Shown in pieces: positions 1 through 8,210 of a stretch of 33,956 bases of DNA. The position numbers and the translations under genes were made by a program. Below the pieces are notes generated by a model. It was given only the letters and a program-made list of their open reading frames with translations. It was not told where the DNA came from and did no database searches. Numbering within the stretch: position 1 is the first letter of the stretch; the number at the start of each line of letters is the position of its first letter. The stretch lies in contig NZ_SCFM01000064.1 of assembly GCF_004138295.1 (NCBI RefSeq), positions 1-33,956 on the forward strand, read 5' to 3'. This stretch comes from Ectobacillus funiculus (GTDB lineage: Bacteria > Bacillota > Bacilli > Bacillales > Bacillaceae_G).

Positions 1-3
1 TAA

Positions 4-94
4 TGGCGGAGAGCGAGGGATTCGAACCCTCGATACGCTTGTGACGTATACACGATTTCCAATCGTGCTCCTTCGGCCTCTCGGACAGCTCTCC
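4..94 (-). tRNA. tRNA-Ser (anticodon GGA)
   Basis: On the minus strand the acceptor strand GGAGAGC pairs with GCTCTCC, followed by discriminator G and an encoded CCA. The anticodon stem-loop reads GATTGGAAATC with anticodon GGA. The T arm contains GGTTCGAATCC. The long variable arm (TATACGTCACAAGCGTAT) is the class II mark of tRNA-Ser. It decodes UCC/UCU serine codons. The gene lies at the window edge, so any neighbouring tRNA cluster is not visible. Confidence 0.97.
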
Positions 95-143
95 ATGTTG
101 TATAGATTCTAAGTTGCAGTGCCTTGTCCGGCGACGCTTATTT

Positions 144-171
144 ATATTACAACATAAATTATAATTTGCAA
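144..171 (-). promoter_or_regulatory. Probable sigma-A promoter of tRNA-Ser
   Basis: Reading the minus strand, TTGCAA (166-171) is followed after 16 bases by TAATAT (144-149), about 50 bases upstream of the mature tRNA 5' end. Spacing and similarity to the -35/-10 consensus are good. No other gene upstream could use it. Confidence 0.5.
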
Positions 172-259
172 ATAACTTTTTTATATTTTTTTATTTCCTT
201 TTTAACCCAAGCTTATAGTCTGTAAATCTTAATTAAGAACCACTGAATAGAATTTCTAT

Positions 260-392
260 AAAGAAAACTTGCCAATTGGCGAGTCCTGCCTTTAGGCGAA
301 GACTGTGACGGAGTTGTACTTACACTTTGTTCCTAAAATGTCCGGCTACATCGAACTAGCTTCTAACTGGAAATCTATCCTTTATTACAGTG
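260..392 (+). repeat. Dispersed 134-bp-family repeat, copy A (diverged)
   Basis: This stretch begins AAAGAAAACTTGCC and ends ATTACAGTGC. It aligns end to end with the tandem unit at 14845-15653 but with many substitutions. The first hairpin is weakened (TTGCC-AATT-GGCGAG) and the long-range GGCGTAG/CTACGCC pairing is lost. It directly abuts the terminator of the GH30 operon. Confidence 0.8.
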
Positions 393-438
393 CAAAAAAA
401 AATCCCTATATCCACATCCTTTTGTGTACATAGGGATT
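393..438 (-). terminator. Rho-independent terminator of the GH42-GH30 operon
   Basis: The stem AATCCCTAT/ATAGGGATT (401-409 and 430-438) has further pairing inside. On the minus strand it is followed by a run of nine T (393-401 on the plus strand as A). It lies about 20 bases after the GH30 stop codon. Confidence 0.85.
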
Positions 439-459
439 ATTCCTTTTAGCTCTTATTGG

Positions 460-1788
460 TTACAAAACAATTGTATTAAATGACTCTGGCTCTAGCAGCA
501 ATTGATGTGTCACACCGCCATCAGCAAGCCGGAGCTCCTGTGCCTCTTTAGATGGGTTAGCTACGACAACAACCTTAGAGCCATCAGGGTTTTCAAATGC
601 AACTGTATTACCTGTCCAAGGCCCCTTCGTTTCGATTCTAACCGCCCCAGTTTCAACGAAATGAGAAAAATGCTTCATTACATAAAACTCTGGATTATTT
701 GTCGCTTGCTTTGATGCAGGATCAGCCGTGATCATTGAATTTTGTTCCCAGCCCCAAGTGCTTGGACCCTTTGGTTCTAACACCATGTTCCAATAGACAT
801 AGCTGTTTACACCGTTTACAAAATAATGGCGGAACAGGCTATGGACATAGTGTGCATACTCCCATGTATTCTTCCCGTCGCCGCATTCATTTTCGGTTTG
901 CATATAGCGTAATTCAGGATAGCTTTGGACCGTCTGCTGAACGACGTACTTTCCTGCCCATTGATAGCCAACCCCCTTAACATACTTATAAGCCTCGGGA
1001 TCGCTAAGAACAGTATTTGCATAAGAATTATAATCCTCTGATGACTCAGTAAATAGTTTTTCTACTCTTCCGTTTATCGTTCCTAGCCATATTTCTGTAT
1101 CCAGTCCATGCTTTTCAAATGCCGGTCCTAAATAGTCACGGATAAACTCGCGAAGCTGTTCACCTGTCCATAGGCATGAAGGAAATTTTTGGTCAGCCGC
1201 TACCTCATTTTGAACGTGAACCTGGTCAATTTTAATTCCTTCTTGTGCGTATGCTTCTACAAACTTCACAAAATATAAAGCATATGCTTCTAGCACCTTC
1301 GGCTCCCAGCGCAGCGTTCCATAGTTGTAAGCCTTAGGGAACTTCATCCATGTCGGCGGGCTCCAAGGAGAAGCAAATAGCTTGATATCAGGATTGCGCT
1401 TTAAAGCTTCTTTTATATAGGGAATCAGGTATTTACGATCTCGTTCAATATTGAAATATTCCATCTCATAGTCGCCGTCTACTTCATTATGGCTGTACCA
1501 TTCCAATGCATAATCGCTTGCGCCGATCGGCAGCCGACAAATAGTAAGCTTACAGTCCCCATCAGGAGAAAACAAAGCATCATATACCTTATTTCGATCA
1601 GCTTCTGGCAAATGCTGCAAAGCTGCCATTCCTAATTCATTAAAGCAGCCGCCAAAGCCTTCAAATACCTGCTGCTTCAAATCAGTCAAAGCCAGGTTAG
1701 GAGAACCATCCACCGCCCTAACAGACTGTTTTTCGCTCCAATATGTTTGTCTTGAGCTAGAAATCCACTGAATTTGCTTATCGTTCAT
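460..1788 (-). CDS. GH30 family glycoside hydrolase (442 aa, cytoplasmic)
   Basis: Retaining glycosidase of clan GH-A, family GH30. Visible marks are EGFGGCFNELG (about residues 43-53), ASPWSPPTWMK (139-149), the acid/base glutamate in VQNEV (E195) and the nucleophile in MQTENECG (E299). The last ~50 residues (TVAFENPDGSKVVVVANPS) form the usual beta-sandwich tail. The ATG at 1788 is chosen because GGAGGAGTAAGG stands just before it; an in-frame TTG at 1806 lies upstream of that ribosome site and would be poor. There is no signal peptide, so it acts on imported oligosaccharides. It is the last gene of the binding-protein/permease/GH42/GH30 operon. Family members include beta-glucosidases, beta-1,6-glucanases, beta-1,6-galactanases and beta-xylosidases; the exact activity cannot be read from sequence. 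Confidence 0.9.
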   Translation of the reverse strand: MNDKQIQWISSSRQTYWSEKQSVRAVDGSPNLALTDLKQQVFEGFGGCFNELGMAALQHLPEADRNKVYDALFSPDGDCKLTICRLPIGASDYALEWYSHNEVDGDYEMEYFNIERDRKYLIPYIKEALKRNPDIKLFASPWSPPTWMKFPKAYNYGTLRWEPKVLEAYALYFVKFVEAYAQEGIKIDQVHVQNEVAADQKFPSCLWTGEQLREFIRDYLGPAFEKHGLDTEIWLGTINGRVEKLFTESSEDYNSYANTVLSDPEAYKYVKGVGYQWAGKYVVQQTVQSYPELRYMQTENECGDGKNTWEYAHYVHSLFRHYFVNGVNSYVYWNMVLEPKGPSTWGWEQNSMITADPASKQATNNPEFYVMKHFSHFVETGAVRIETKGPWTGNTVAFENPDGSKVVVVANPSKEAQELRLADGGVTHQLLLEPESFNTIVL

Positions 1789-1841
1789 ATTCCTTACTCC
1801 TCCCAAAGTGCTGCGTGTTTACTTTTATTTATATGAAACTA

Positions 1842-3848
1842 TTAATTTTCTTCGATAATGATGACGCCCCATGCATCGACTTCCACTGCCTGTTCACTCT
1901 GTATTGCTGCCTCTGTAAGCAATTCAACTCCATCGTTATGTGGGTACTCGAAGGAGGCTGGGCAATCCGAGTAGTTGAAATAATAACGAACCACCTTGCC
2001 GGATTGATTGATGCCTGACTTCGTAATCAGCGGAAACTCCAGATTCTGGTCTGCTCCCCAAAGATCGGCTTGTTTCACAGCATGCTCCAATACCTTTTTC
2101 ATGATAGCCGGACTTGTCATACACCCAATGTATGTAGCAATGCCCTTCCCGTAATGATTCTGGGTGATTGCCGCATATTGCCCCCAATGCGGATGGTCAT
2201 AATAAGCTAATACCTCTGCGGTTGTAGGGGTAATCAGTTCCATCCACGTTTCGATATAATTATCCTCTGCCTCTACCTCAAATGGATCACCCTTCAGGGA
2301 AACATTTTTCGGCTCAACAAACATACTGTACGTGATGCCGCAAGCCTCGCTGATCATACCTGGTTGGCGCGTTGTTCTCACTTTGACATTTTCATCAGTA
2401 AACCCGCTTTTGAAGGAATACACGATATGACCGCCGTTTTTCACAAATTCATTTAATCTCTCTAGCAGGCTGTCCGACGCAGTATATAATGCTGGAACAA
2501 CCAATAGCGTATAGTCCTCAAGATTTTCGCTGGCTGGATGAACAAAATCACAGCCGATATTCATTTTGTACAGCTCGTCATACATCATTCGCACTACATC
2601 ATTGTAGTTTTTAGAGCTGGCAAAATTAAATTTAAACCATTCGATTGCTGTTAATGACTCGTTGCTGACAAGAACAGCCACCTTATTCTTTTTCTGTAGA
2701 TTAACGAGCTGTGGCGAAAGCCTTTTAAAATCTCTGCCAATTGTTTTCGCTTCGTTGTAGACAGGATTTGGTTCAAAATCATGACTCAATAATCCCTTCC
2801 AGTAGGTCTCAAAGGAGTTATGAATCGAATGCCAATGCCAGTACGCAACCATATTAGCCCCGGAAGCCAGATGGCTGAAGGCCTGCAGGCGCAATTGGCC
2901 AGGGTAGGGAACCCAATTTACAAATGCCTGCGCTTCAGTTTCAATGACAAGATAATTACTGCCCTTCATGGAACGCGCCACATCTCCGCCAAAGGAGATT
3001 TCGATTCCTGTCAAATCATCCTGCGACGGATGATAAATATCCACACCCGCAAGATCAAATGCTTTGGCGGCTTCAAAATGATCAACTTTCGGCTGGATGC
3101 CGTAGGAATAACCTCTCCATTCAAAATCAAAATTCTGCGTGACAAACTGATCATTGTGCTTATATTCATTTACAATGGCAACCTGCCAAGTAAGAAAATC
3201 GGTTACAAGCTTCCTTTGGAACTTGGCAAATTCAGCACCCAAGCTGCCATTAATCGTTCCGACTACCGAAGGAAAGTCCTCCCAGCTATTAATGCGGTTG
3301 CTCCAATAATCCAGTCCAAATGCCGCATTTACACGCTCCAGCGTTTCGAATTTTTCTCTCATATATTTCACAAACGCTAGCTGAACATTCGGCCCTGACG
3401 TATTGTAATGCTTTGTTTCATTATCCGTTTGATAACCGATAACAGCAGGATGGTCTTTGACATGCCCAATCAATTTGCGAATAATTCTTTCGGCATAGAA
3501 CAAATAGGTTGGGTTCGTAATATCCATAATCTGACGAGCCCCATATCGTCCTGGCCCTTGCGGCGTAATCGCCAATACGTCCGGATGCTCCTTGACCATC
3601 CAGGTGGGAACGGCATAGGTAGGGGTTCCCACAATAACCTTAATTCCTGCTTCATGCATGGCATCAAGTACTCTGTTAACCGATGTAAAATCAAATACCC
3701 CGTTTTGCGGTTCGTGAGTGCTCCAGGTTGATTCAGCAATCCGTACTACATTAATGCCAGCATCCTTCATCATTCCAATATCTTTTTCTAATCGATCGTA
3801 AGGCATGTATTCATCATAATACGCCACCCCGTATAAAAGTTTCTGCAT
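1842..3848 (-). CDS. GH42 beta-galactosidase-like glycoside hydrolase (668 aa)
   Basis: The N-terminal TIM barrel starts GVAYYDEYMPYDRLEKD, which is typical of GH42. The acid/base glutamate lies in QTDNET (about E144) and the nucleophile in YLVIETEAQ (about E303). The middle carries a beta-galactosidase trimerisation/glutaminase-like domain (VAVLVSNESL onward, about residues 395-560), and the C-terminus a small beta domain. It hydrolyses terminal beta-D-galactosides of short oligosaccharides in the cytoplasm; there is no signal peptide. The ATG at 3848 has AAAGG 11 bases upstream. A GTG at 3857 sits at better spacing behind GAGG, so the start is uncertain by three codons. It lies between the MalG-type permease and GH30 in one operon. 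Confidence 0.9.
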   Translation of the reverse strand: MQKLLYGVAYYDEYMPYDRLEKDIGMMKDAGINVVRIAESTWSTHEPQNGVFDFTSVNRVLDAMHEAGIKVIVGTPTYAVPTWMVKEHPDVLAITPQGPGRYGARQIMDITNPTYLFYAERIIRKLIGHVKDHPAVIGYQTDNETKHYNTSGPNVQLAFVKYMREKFETLERVNAAFGLDYWSNRINSWEDFPSVVGTINGSLGAEFAKFQRKLVTDFLTWQVAIVNEYKHNDQFVTQNFDFEWRGYSYGIQPKVDHFEAAKAFDLAGVDIYHPSQDDLTGIEISFGGDVARSMKGSNYLVIETEAQAFVNWVPYPGQLRLQAFSHLASGANMVAYWHWHSIHNSFETYWKGLLSHDFEPNPVYNEAKTIGRDFKRLSPQLVNLQKKNKVAVLVSNESLTAIEWFKFNFASSKNYNDVVRMMYDELYKMNIGCDFVHPASENLEDYTLLVVPALYTASDSLLERLNEFVKNGGHIVYSFKSGFTDENVKVRTTRQPGMISEACGITYSMFVEPKNVSLKGDPFEVEAEDNYIETWMELITPTTAEVLAYYDHPHWGQYAAITQNHYGKGIATYIGCMTSPAIMKKVLEHAVKQADLWGADQNLEFPLITKSGINQSGKVVRYYFNYSDCPASFEYPHNDGVELLTEAAIQSEQAVEVDAWGVIIIEEN

Positions 3849-3887
3849 ACAATCCACTACCTTTCCTCTTTCAAACAACTTGATAGG

Positions 3888-4712
3888 TTACTTAATAGCT
3901 CCTTCTGCAATTCCTTTTAGAATGTATTTCTGGAAAATCGCATAGAAAATAACAACTGGCAAAGCCGTCATCACAAGGGAAGAAAGAATTTTTGGCCAAT
4001 CATTGTTATATTCACCAAACAGCATGTTGATAGATAGCATTAACGTATAATTTTTCACATCGGTCAGCATAATCAAAGGTAATAAGAAATCATTCCATAG
4101 CCATAAGATATCTAAAATTAAGATTGTCGCAGTAATCGGTTTTAAAAGAGGAAAAATGATTTTGGTGAAGATTTGAAAATCATTACAGCCGTCGATTTTA
4201 GCAGCTTCCTCTAATTCTTTCGGGATTGTTTTAATGAAGCCATGGTACAAGAACACCGCCATATTCACTCCAAGTCCGATATAAATAAGACCTAATCCAA
4301 ACGTTGACCCTTGAACGGACAATCCTTTCGCTACTTTAGTCAAGGTAACCATAATCGATTGAAATGGCACCAGCATGGATGCGATGAACAGGGCAAAGAT
4401 GAAATTGCTTAATTTACCAGAGGTTCTAGCTAGTTTATATCCCGCTAACGATCCGCAAAAAACAATTCCTGCAAGCCCAACAACCGTAACAATAATCGTA
4501 TTCCAGGCACTATGGAATAAATTAAGCTGATCGAAGACACCCGTATAGTTTTCAAAATGAAGCTTTGTAGGCAGCGCGAGTACAGATTTAAAGATTTCTC
4601 CTTGTGTTTTAAAAGAGTTAATGATAGCCATGTAAATCGGGAAAAACGAAATGACCGCGAATACTGCCAACAGCAGTGTAGCACCAACAGACAATAAGCG
4701 TTTTGCCATCAT
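3888..4712 (-). CDS. CUT1 ABC sugar transporter permease, MalG type (locus 1)
   Basis: Inner-membrane permease with about six hydrophobic segments. The first is at residues 8-30 (LSVGATLLLAVFAVISFFPI). The EAA loop EEAAKIDGCNDFQIFTKIIFP contacts the shared ATPase. The C-terminus KGIAEGAIK is typical of MalG-type subunits. The start overlaps the stop of the upstream permease by ATGA, a sign of translational coupling; two consecutive ATGs leave one codon of doubt. No ATPase gene lies in the locus, so a genome-wide MsmX-like ATPase probably serves it (inference). Confidence 0.93.
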   Translation of the reverse strand: MMAKRLLSVGATLLLAVFAVISFFPIYMAIINSFKTQGEIFKSVLALPTKLHFENYTGVFDQLNLFHSAWNTIIVTVVGLAGIVFCGSLAGYKLARTSGKLSNFIFALFIASMLVPFQSIMVTLTKVAKGLSVQGSTFGLGLIYIGLGVNMAVFLYHGFIKTIPKELEEAAKIDGCNDFQIFTKIIFPLLKPITATILILDILWLWNDFLLPLIMLTDVKNYTLMLSINMLFGEYNNDWPKILSSLVMTALPVVIFYAIFQKYILKGIAEGAIK

Positions 4713-5662
4713 GATTCCACCTCTTTCTTTTTCAATACTCTCACTTGAATCAATGTTATAACTAACACAATCAGAAACAGAATCATCGCTTTTGCATTCG
4801 CATATCCATATCTAAAGTTATTAGAAAATGCTTCTTCGTAAATATTTAACGCCATGACCTGTGTATCTCTTCCTGGCCCGCCGGCTGTAAGAGCGTAAAC
4901 AACATCGAAAACTTTAAATGCTCCGTTCAATGTTAGGAACGCACAAATTGTCACCGCATGCATAATCATCGGGATTGTAATATGGAAAAGTCTTTGAATC
5001 GAATTAGCTCCGTCAATCATAGCCGCCTCTTTAAGATGCTGCGGAACCCCTTGCAATGCTGCCATGTAGATGACCATCATATAACCAATTCCGTGCCATA
5101 GCGACACAATGAGAATGGAGTAAAAGGCAACTTGGGCATCTCCAATCCAATGCTGATCCAAAAAAGCAAGAAGGGCTTTTTTAGAAAGCTCTGGAAGAAC
5201 GTTCGTAAAGATGAATGACCACATTAATGCACTAATAATCAAACTTAACATATTAGGCATAAAGAAAATGGTACGGAAAAAGCTTTTTGTTTTTCCTCTG
5301 GACTCAATCAATAATGCCAGCAGCAATGCAGCTGCATTTTGAAACACAAACATAAACACTGTATATTTGAGTGTAAAGAAGAAGGAATGACGGAAATCAA
5401 CATCATCTCGAAATGCCTCAATATAATTACTGAACCCTACAAATTTGTAGGTTTGCGATAGACCGTTCCAGTCTGTAAAACTGTACATTCCAGCTCCGAT
5501 CATGGGAATTAATAAAAATACGCAATAAAACAGGAATGCTGGGAGGACAAATAGCATTAAGCTAAGTGTTCCTTTCGACTTTTTCGCACTTAATGTGCTT
5601 TTAATACTTAATGGTTGTCCAATCCTTATCTCACTGCTTTGTTTTTTCAGCTGCAACATCAT
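4709..5662 (-). CDS. CUT1 ABC sugar transporter permease, MalF type (locus 1)
   Basis: This 317-residue protein has a ~30-residue polar N-terminus, then a membrane segment LSLMLFVLPAFLFYCVFLLIP. MYSFTDWNG follows, as in MalF/UgpA-type permeases. The EAA loop reads KEAAMIDGANSIQRLFHITI. The segment VVYALTAGGPGRDTQVMALNIYEEAF is characteristic of CUT1 MalF subunits. GAGGTG precedes tandem ATGs at the start. It follows the binding-protein gene after a strong hairpin and overlaps the MalG gene by 4 bases. Confidence 0.93.
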   Translation of the reverse strand: MMLQLKKQSSEIRIGQPLSIKSTLSAKKSKGTLSLMLFVLPAFLFYCVFLLIPMIGAGMYSFTDWNGLSQTYKFVGFSNYIEAFRDDVDFRHSFFFTLKYTVFMFVFQNAAALLLALLIESRGKTKSFFRTIFFMPNMLSLIISALMWSFIFTNVLPELSKKALLAFLDQHWIGDAQVAFYSILIVSLWHGIGYMMVIYMAALQGVPQHLKEAAMIDGANSIQRLFHITIPMIMHAVTICAFLTLNGAFKVFDVVYALTAGGPGRDTQVMALNIYEEAFSNNFRYGYANAKAMILFLIVLVITLIQVRVLKKKEVES

Positions 5663-5689
5663 TCACACCTCACTAGAGCCTTGTTTTAG

Positions 5690-5721
5690 TTCTAGTAGCT
5701 CAGCCGCCTGAGCTACTAGAA
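5690..5721 (-). promoter_or_regulatory. Intercistronic hairpin between binding-protein and permease genes (locus 1)
   Basis: A perfect 14-bp inverted repeat (TTCTAGTAGCTCAG / CTGAGCTACTAGAA) has a 4-base loop. No T-run follows on the minus strand. This fits an RNA stabiliser or processing/partial-attenuation element that keeps the binding protein more abundant than the permeases, as known from malE-malF type operons (inference). Confidence 0.75.
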
Positions 5722-5735
5722 TGGTAGACAAAGCG

Positions 5736-7016
5736 TTATTTGTTAACCTTTTCAAATTGTTCCCAAGCCCGATCCAAGCCCTTCACAACATCTTCTTTTT
5801 TGGTATTGCCCGCAGAATAGCTTTGTAACAGCTTTTGTGACTCATCCTTCACTGCAGATGGAATAGCTGGATCTTGATAAGCCTGTCCTTGTTTTACATA
5901 ATCATTTGCTTCCTTCATCCAGGCATATGGTTCAAAATTATGAACCTTTGCCACTGCATTGAAGCCAAGGCTCTTATAAAAGTCACTGGAATCGTTATCA
6001 TCTAAAATGTAATTCACAAAATCCTTTGCAACTTCTTTATTCTTGCTTAGCTTTGATACAGCAAGTGATGTAGATGTACTAAGATTTAACAGCGTCGCTT
6101 TCGGATTATCATTTACAGGTAATGGAGCAACAGCAAATTCAAAATCCTTATTGGCTTTCGTAATAGATTCTGCCATCCACGGTCCCTGCACCCACATAGC
6201 CGCTTTACCATTTGCAAAATCAGATGCTCCCTGATCTGCGCCAACCTCCAAAGCTCGCCCTGTACCGTTCTCATTCACTAAATCTATGATGTCAAACATA
6301 TTTTTCAATTCTGAGAATGAACCTTCGCCTTTACTCATTTTATCGATAAAATCAGGTTGATCCGTATTTACAGCTGCACCTACCGTTAACGGTAAAAACA
6401 ACTGCGGAACATACACATCTTTATAAGATAATAAGAACGGAGTAATATTATGTTCTTTCAACACCTTTACGACTTCTTTCATTTCAGAAATAGTTTGTGG
6501 TACCTTCAAATTTAAATCGTTAAATATTTTTTTATTGTATAGGTACCCCCATTGAAGTGTTTCTAATGGGACAGCTACAACCTTTCCTTTGCTCGTAACA
6601 GCCGGCTTAATAGTATCGTATATTTTATCAACGAATGGTTCATTAGACAGGTCTTCCAAGTACCCAGCTTTATCGAAAAGAGGAATATCATTAATCGCAT
6701 GTAAAGCAAAAACATCAGGACTATCACCAGAAGCAAGTCGTGTTTTTAACAATTGGCTCGCTTGGTTTTGGTTCGGCAGCTCCAGTTTAATTGTTACATC
6801 AATATTCTTCTCTGCCTTCTCCTTTTTCTTAAACTGCTCCAAATACTTTTCGTATTGAGCTTTAAACCGTGGTTGGGCAATAAAAAGCTTTAGCTCAACC
6901 TTTTTCCCTCCTGTATCCCCGCTTTTGCTAGAAGTAGATTGTGCGTCGGACGAACAACCAGCCAACAAACCGACCGCTGTAGTTAAGGTAAGTAACGCTG
7001 AAACCGCTTTCTTCAT
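5736..7016 (-). CDS. Sugar-binding lipoprotein of CUT1 ABC transporter (locus 1)
   Basis: Extracellular solute-binding protein of family 1, 426 residues. The signal peptide MKKAVSALLTLTTAVGLLAGC ends in lipobox LAGC (Cys21), followed by a Ser/Thr/Gly-rich linker. Fold marks include GDSPDVFALHAINDIPLFDKAGYLEDL, VPLETLQWGYLYNKKIF and GKAAMWVQGPW. It anchors to the outer face of the membrane and delivers oligosaccharide to the two permeases downstream. AGGAGG stands 9 bases before the ATG. The gene is first in the operon and lies directly after the two-component system, as in many YesMN-controlled sugar loci. Confidence 0.93.
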   Translation of the reverse strand: MKKAVSALLTLTTAVGLLAGCSSDAQSTSSKSGDTGGKKVELKLFIAQPRFKAQYEKYLEQFKKKEKAEKNIDVTIKLELPNQNQASQLLKTRLASGDSPDVFALHAINDIPLFDKAGYLEDLSNEPFVDKIYDTIKPAVTSKGKVVAVPLETLQWGYLYNKKIFNDLNLKVPQTISEMKEVVKVLKEHNITPFLLSYKDVYVPQLFLPLTVGAAVNTDQPDFIDKMSKGEGSFSELKNMFDIIDLVNENGTGRALEVGADQGASDFANGKAAMWVQGPWMAESITKANKDFEFAVAPLPVNDNPKATLLNLSTSTSLAVSKLSKNKEVAKDFVNYILDDNDSSDFYKSLGFNAVAKVHNFEPYAWMKEANDYVKQGQAYQDPAIPSAVKDESQKLLQSYSAGNTKKEDVVKGLDRAWEQFEKVNK

Positions 7017-7093
7017 GTTAGATGACCTCCTGTTTGGTAATGTATGACCTGTCTCTATAGTAATCCTTTATGATCATCTCGAAAATTCAAAAT

Positions 7094-7139
7094 ATTAGTG
7101 CTTTCATTTGTACTTTTTTAGTTTGTACTTTTTTAGTTT
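7094..7139 (-). promoter_or_regulatory. Operator-like region upstream of locus 1 binding-protein gene
   Basis: The minus strand shows a 15-bp direct repeat CTAAAAAAGTACAAA twice in tandem, then TGAAAGCACTAATA. The A-tract plus GTA and GAAAGCACT elements match the motifs before the other two binding-protein genes (20695-20736 and 26511-26553). The repeat runs into the stop codon of the response-regulator gene. This is a likely target of an AraC-type activator such as that neighbour (inference). Confidence 0.5.
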
Positions 7140-8206
7140 GATCTCATTTCACCTGGAGAGAGCTTGAAATATTTTTTGAAAACACGATAGAAATAAGACA
7201 CATCTTCATATCCGACCATTTGCGCGATGCTCTTAATTTGCAGCTCATTACTAATCAGCAGCTTTCTCGCATGCTCCATGCGATGGCTGATAATATATTC
7301 TGTAATATTGCATCCATACGTATTTTTAAATGCTTTGCTTAAATACTCCTTGCTGACAAAGAACTTGTTCGCTAATATCTCAAGGGAAATATGGGAATCT
7401 GTAAAGTTTCTCTCTATATATTCTTTAATCTCCCCCAAATTCACCCTATTTTTCCTTTTATTCATATGAAGCATATATTCTATAAAGTGTTTTCCCAAAG
7501 TCTGATGCTGCTCAATCATCCGCTCAAGAGACGTTTCTAATCTATCGTATAAACTTTTATTTTCTTCAAAAATATCGTTAACATTATAATTATTTTTCAG
7601 CATTTGCTCTTCTAATATCAGAATGAACTCTTGATGGATTTTGAACAGGGCATTTCTATCAATTCCCTCCATTTTCTTTAACTCTCCATAAAATCGCTGA
7701 TGCGCACTTTCAAATCCTAGTACATTGGCTTCCTGCAAAAAAGATGTGACTGTTTTTTTATATTCTCTAATTAATAATGAAAGATTATGATTCGTAAAAG
7801 AAAAAGGCTGATACGTATAGGAATCCCGCTGACTTTTGATTTCCTTTGTGCATTTTTCTAAAGCAAGATTTAATTCATCTTCATGAATCGGTTTCAATAA
7901 ATATTCATTCACCTTTGAATGGATGGCCTGTCTCATGTAAATGAAATCATTATAGCCGCTCGCTACAATAAGCTGAATATGAGGAAAACGTTCAGTAAGA
8001 GTTTGAAGCAGCTCCATCCCATCCATCCCTGGCATTTTCATGTCAGTAATCACAATATCTGGAGACAGCTTTTCAATAAGCTGTAATCCCTCCTCTCCAT
8101 CACTCGCTTCCCCAATAATTTCAATCCCATACTGCCCCCATCTTCCAAATTGCTTAATAACCTCTCTTGTCCATTTTTCATCATCAACAATTATGGTTTT
8201 GAACAT
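7133..8206 (-). CDS. YesN-type response regulator with AraC-family DNA-binding domain
   Basis: The receiver domain occupies about residues 1-120, with acidic pocket DD8-9, phospho-acceptor D55 in IVITDMKMPG, the threonine/serine switch near VASGYND and Lys in LLKPIHEDE. The middle is a helical region. The C-terminus (about 258-357) is an AraC double helix-turn-helix: SLEILANKFFVSKEYLSKAFK and IKSIAQMVGYEDVSYFYRVFKKYF. GGAGGGG lies 8 bases before the ATG, only 4 bases after the kinase stop. It probably activates the adjacent transporter/glycosidase operon when the kinase senses an external sugar. No yesN symbol is given because the orthologue is unproven. Confidence 0.94.
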   Translation of the reverse strand: MFKTIIVDDEKWTREVIKQFGRWGQYGIEIIGEASDGEEGLQLIEKLSPDIVITDMKMPGMDGMELLQTLTERFPHIQLIVASGYNDFIYMRQAIHSKVNEYLLKPIHEDELNLALEKCTKEIKSQRDSYTYQPFSFTNHNLSLLIREYKKTVTSFLQEANVLGFESAHQRFYGELKKMEGIDRNALFKIHQEFILILEEQMLKNNYNVNDIFEENKSLYDRLETSLERMIEQHQTLGKHFIEYMLHMNKRKNRVNLGEIKEYIERNFTDSHISLEILANKFFVSKEYLSKAFKNTYGCNITEYIISHRMEHARKLLISNELQIKSIAQMVGYEDVSYFYRVFKKYFKLSPGEMRSN

Positions 8207-8210
8207 TTCT

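Noticed and set aside
4-94. tRNA-Ser as an attachment site for an integrated element
   Set aside because: No integrase gene and no second copy of the tRNA 3' end is visible in the window.
2820-3380. 186-codon plus-strand open frame inside the GH42 gene
   Set aside because: It is antisense to well-supported GH42 catalytic motifs, has no ribosome site and shows no recognisable family.
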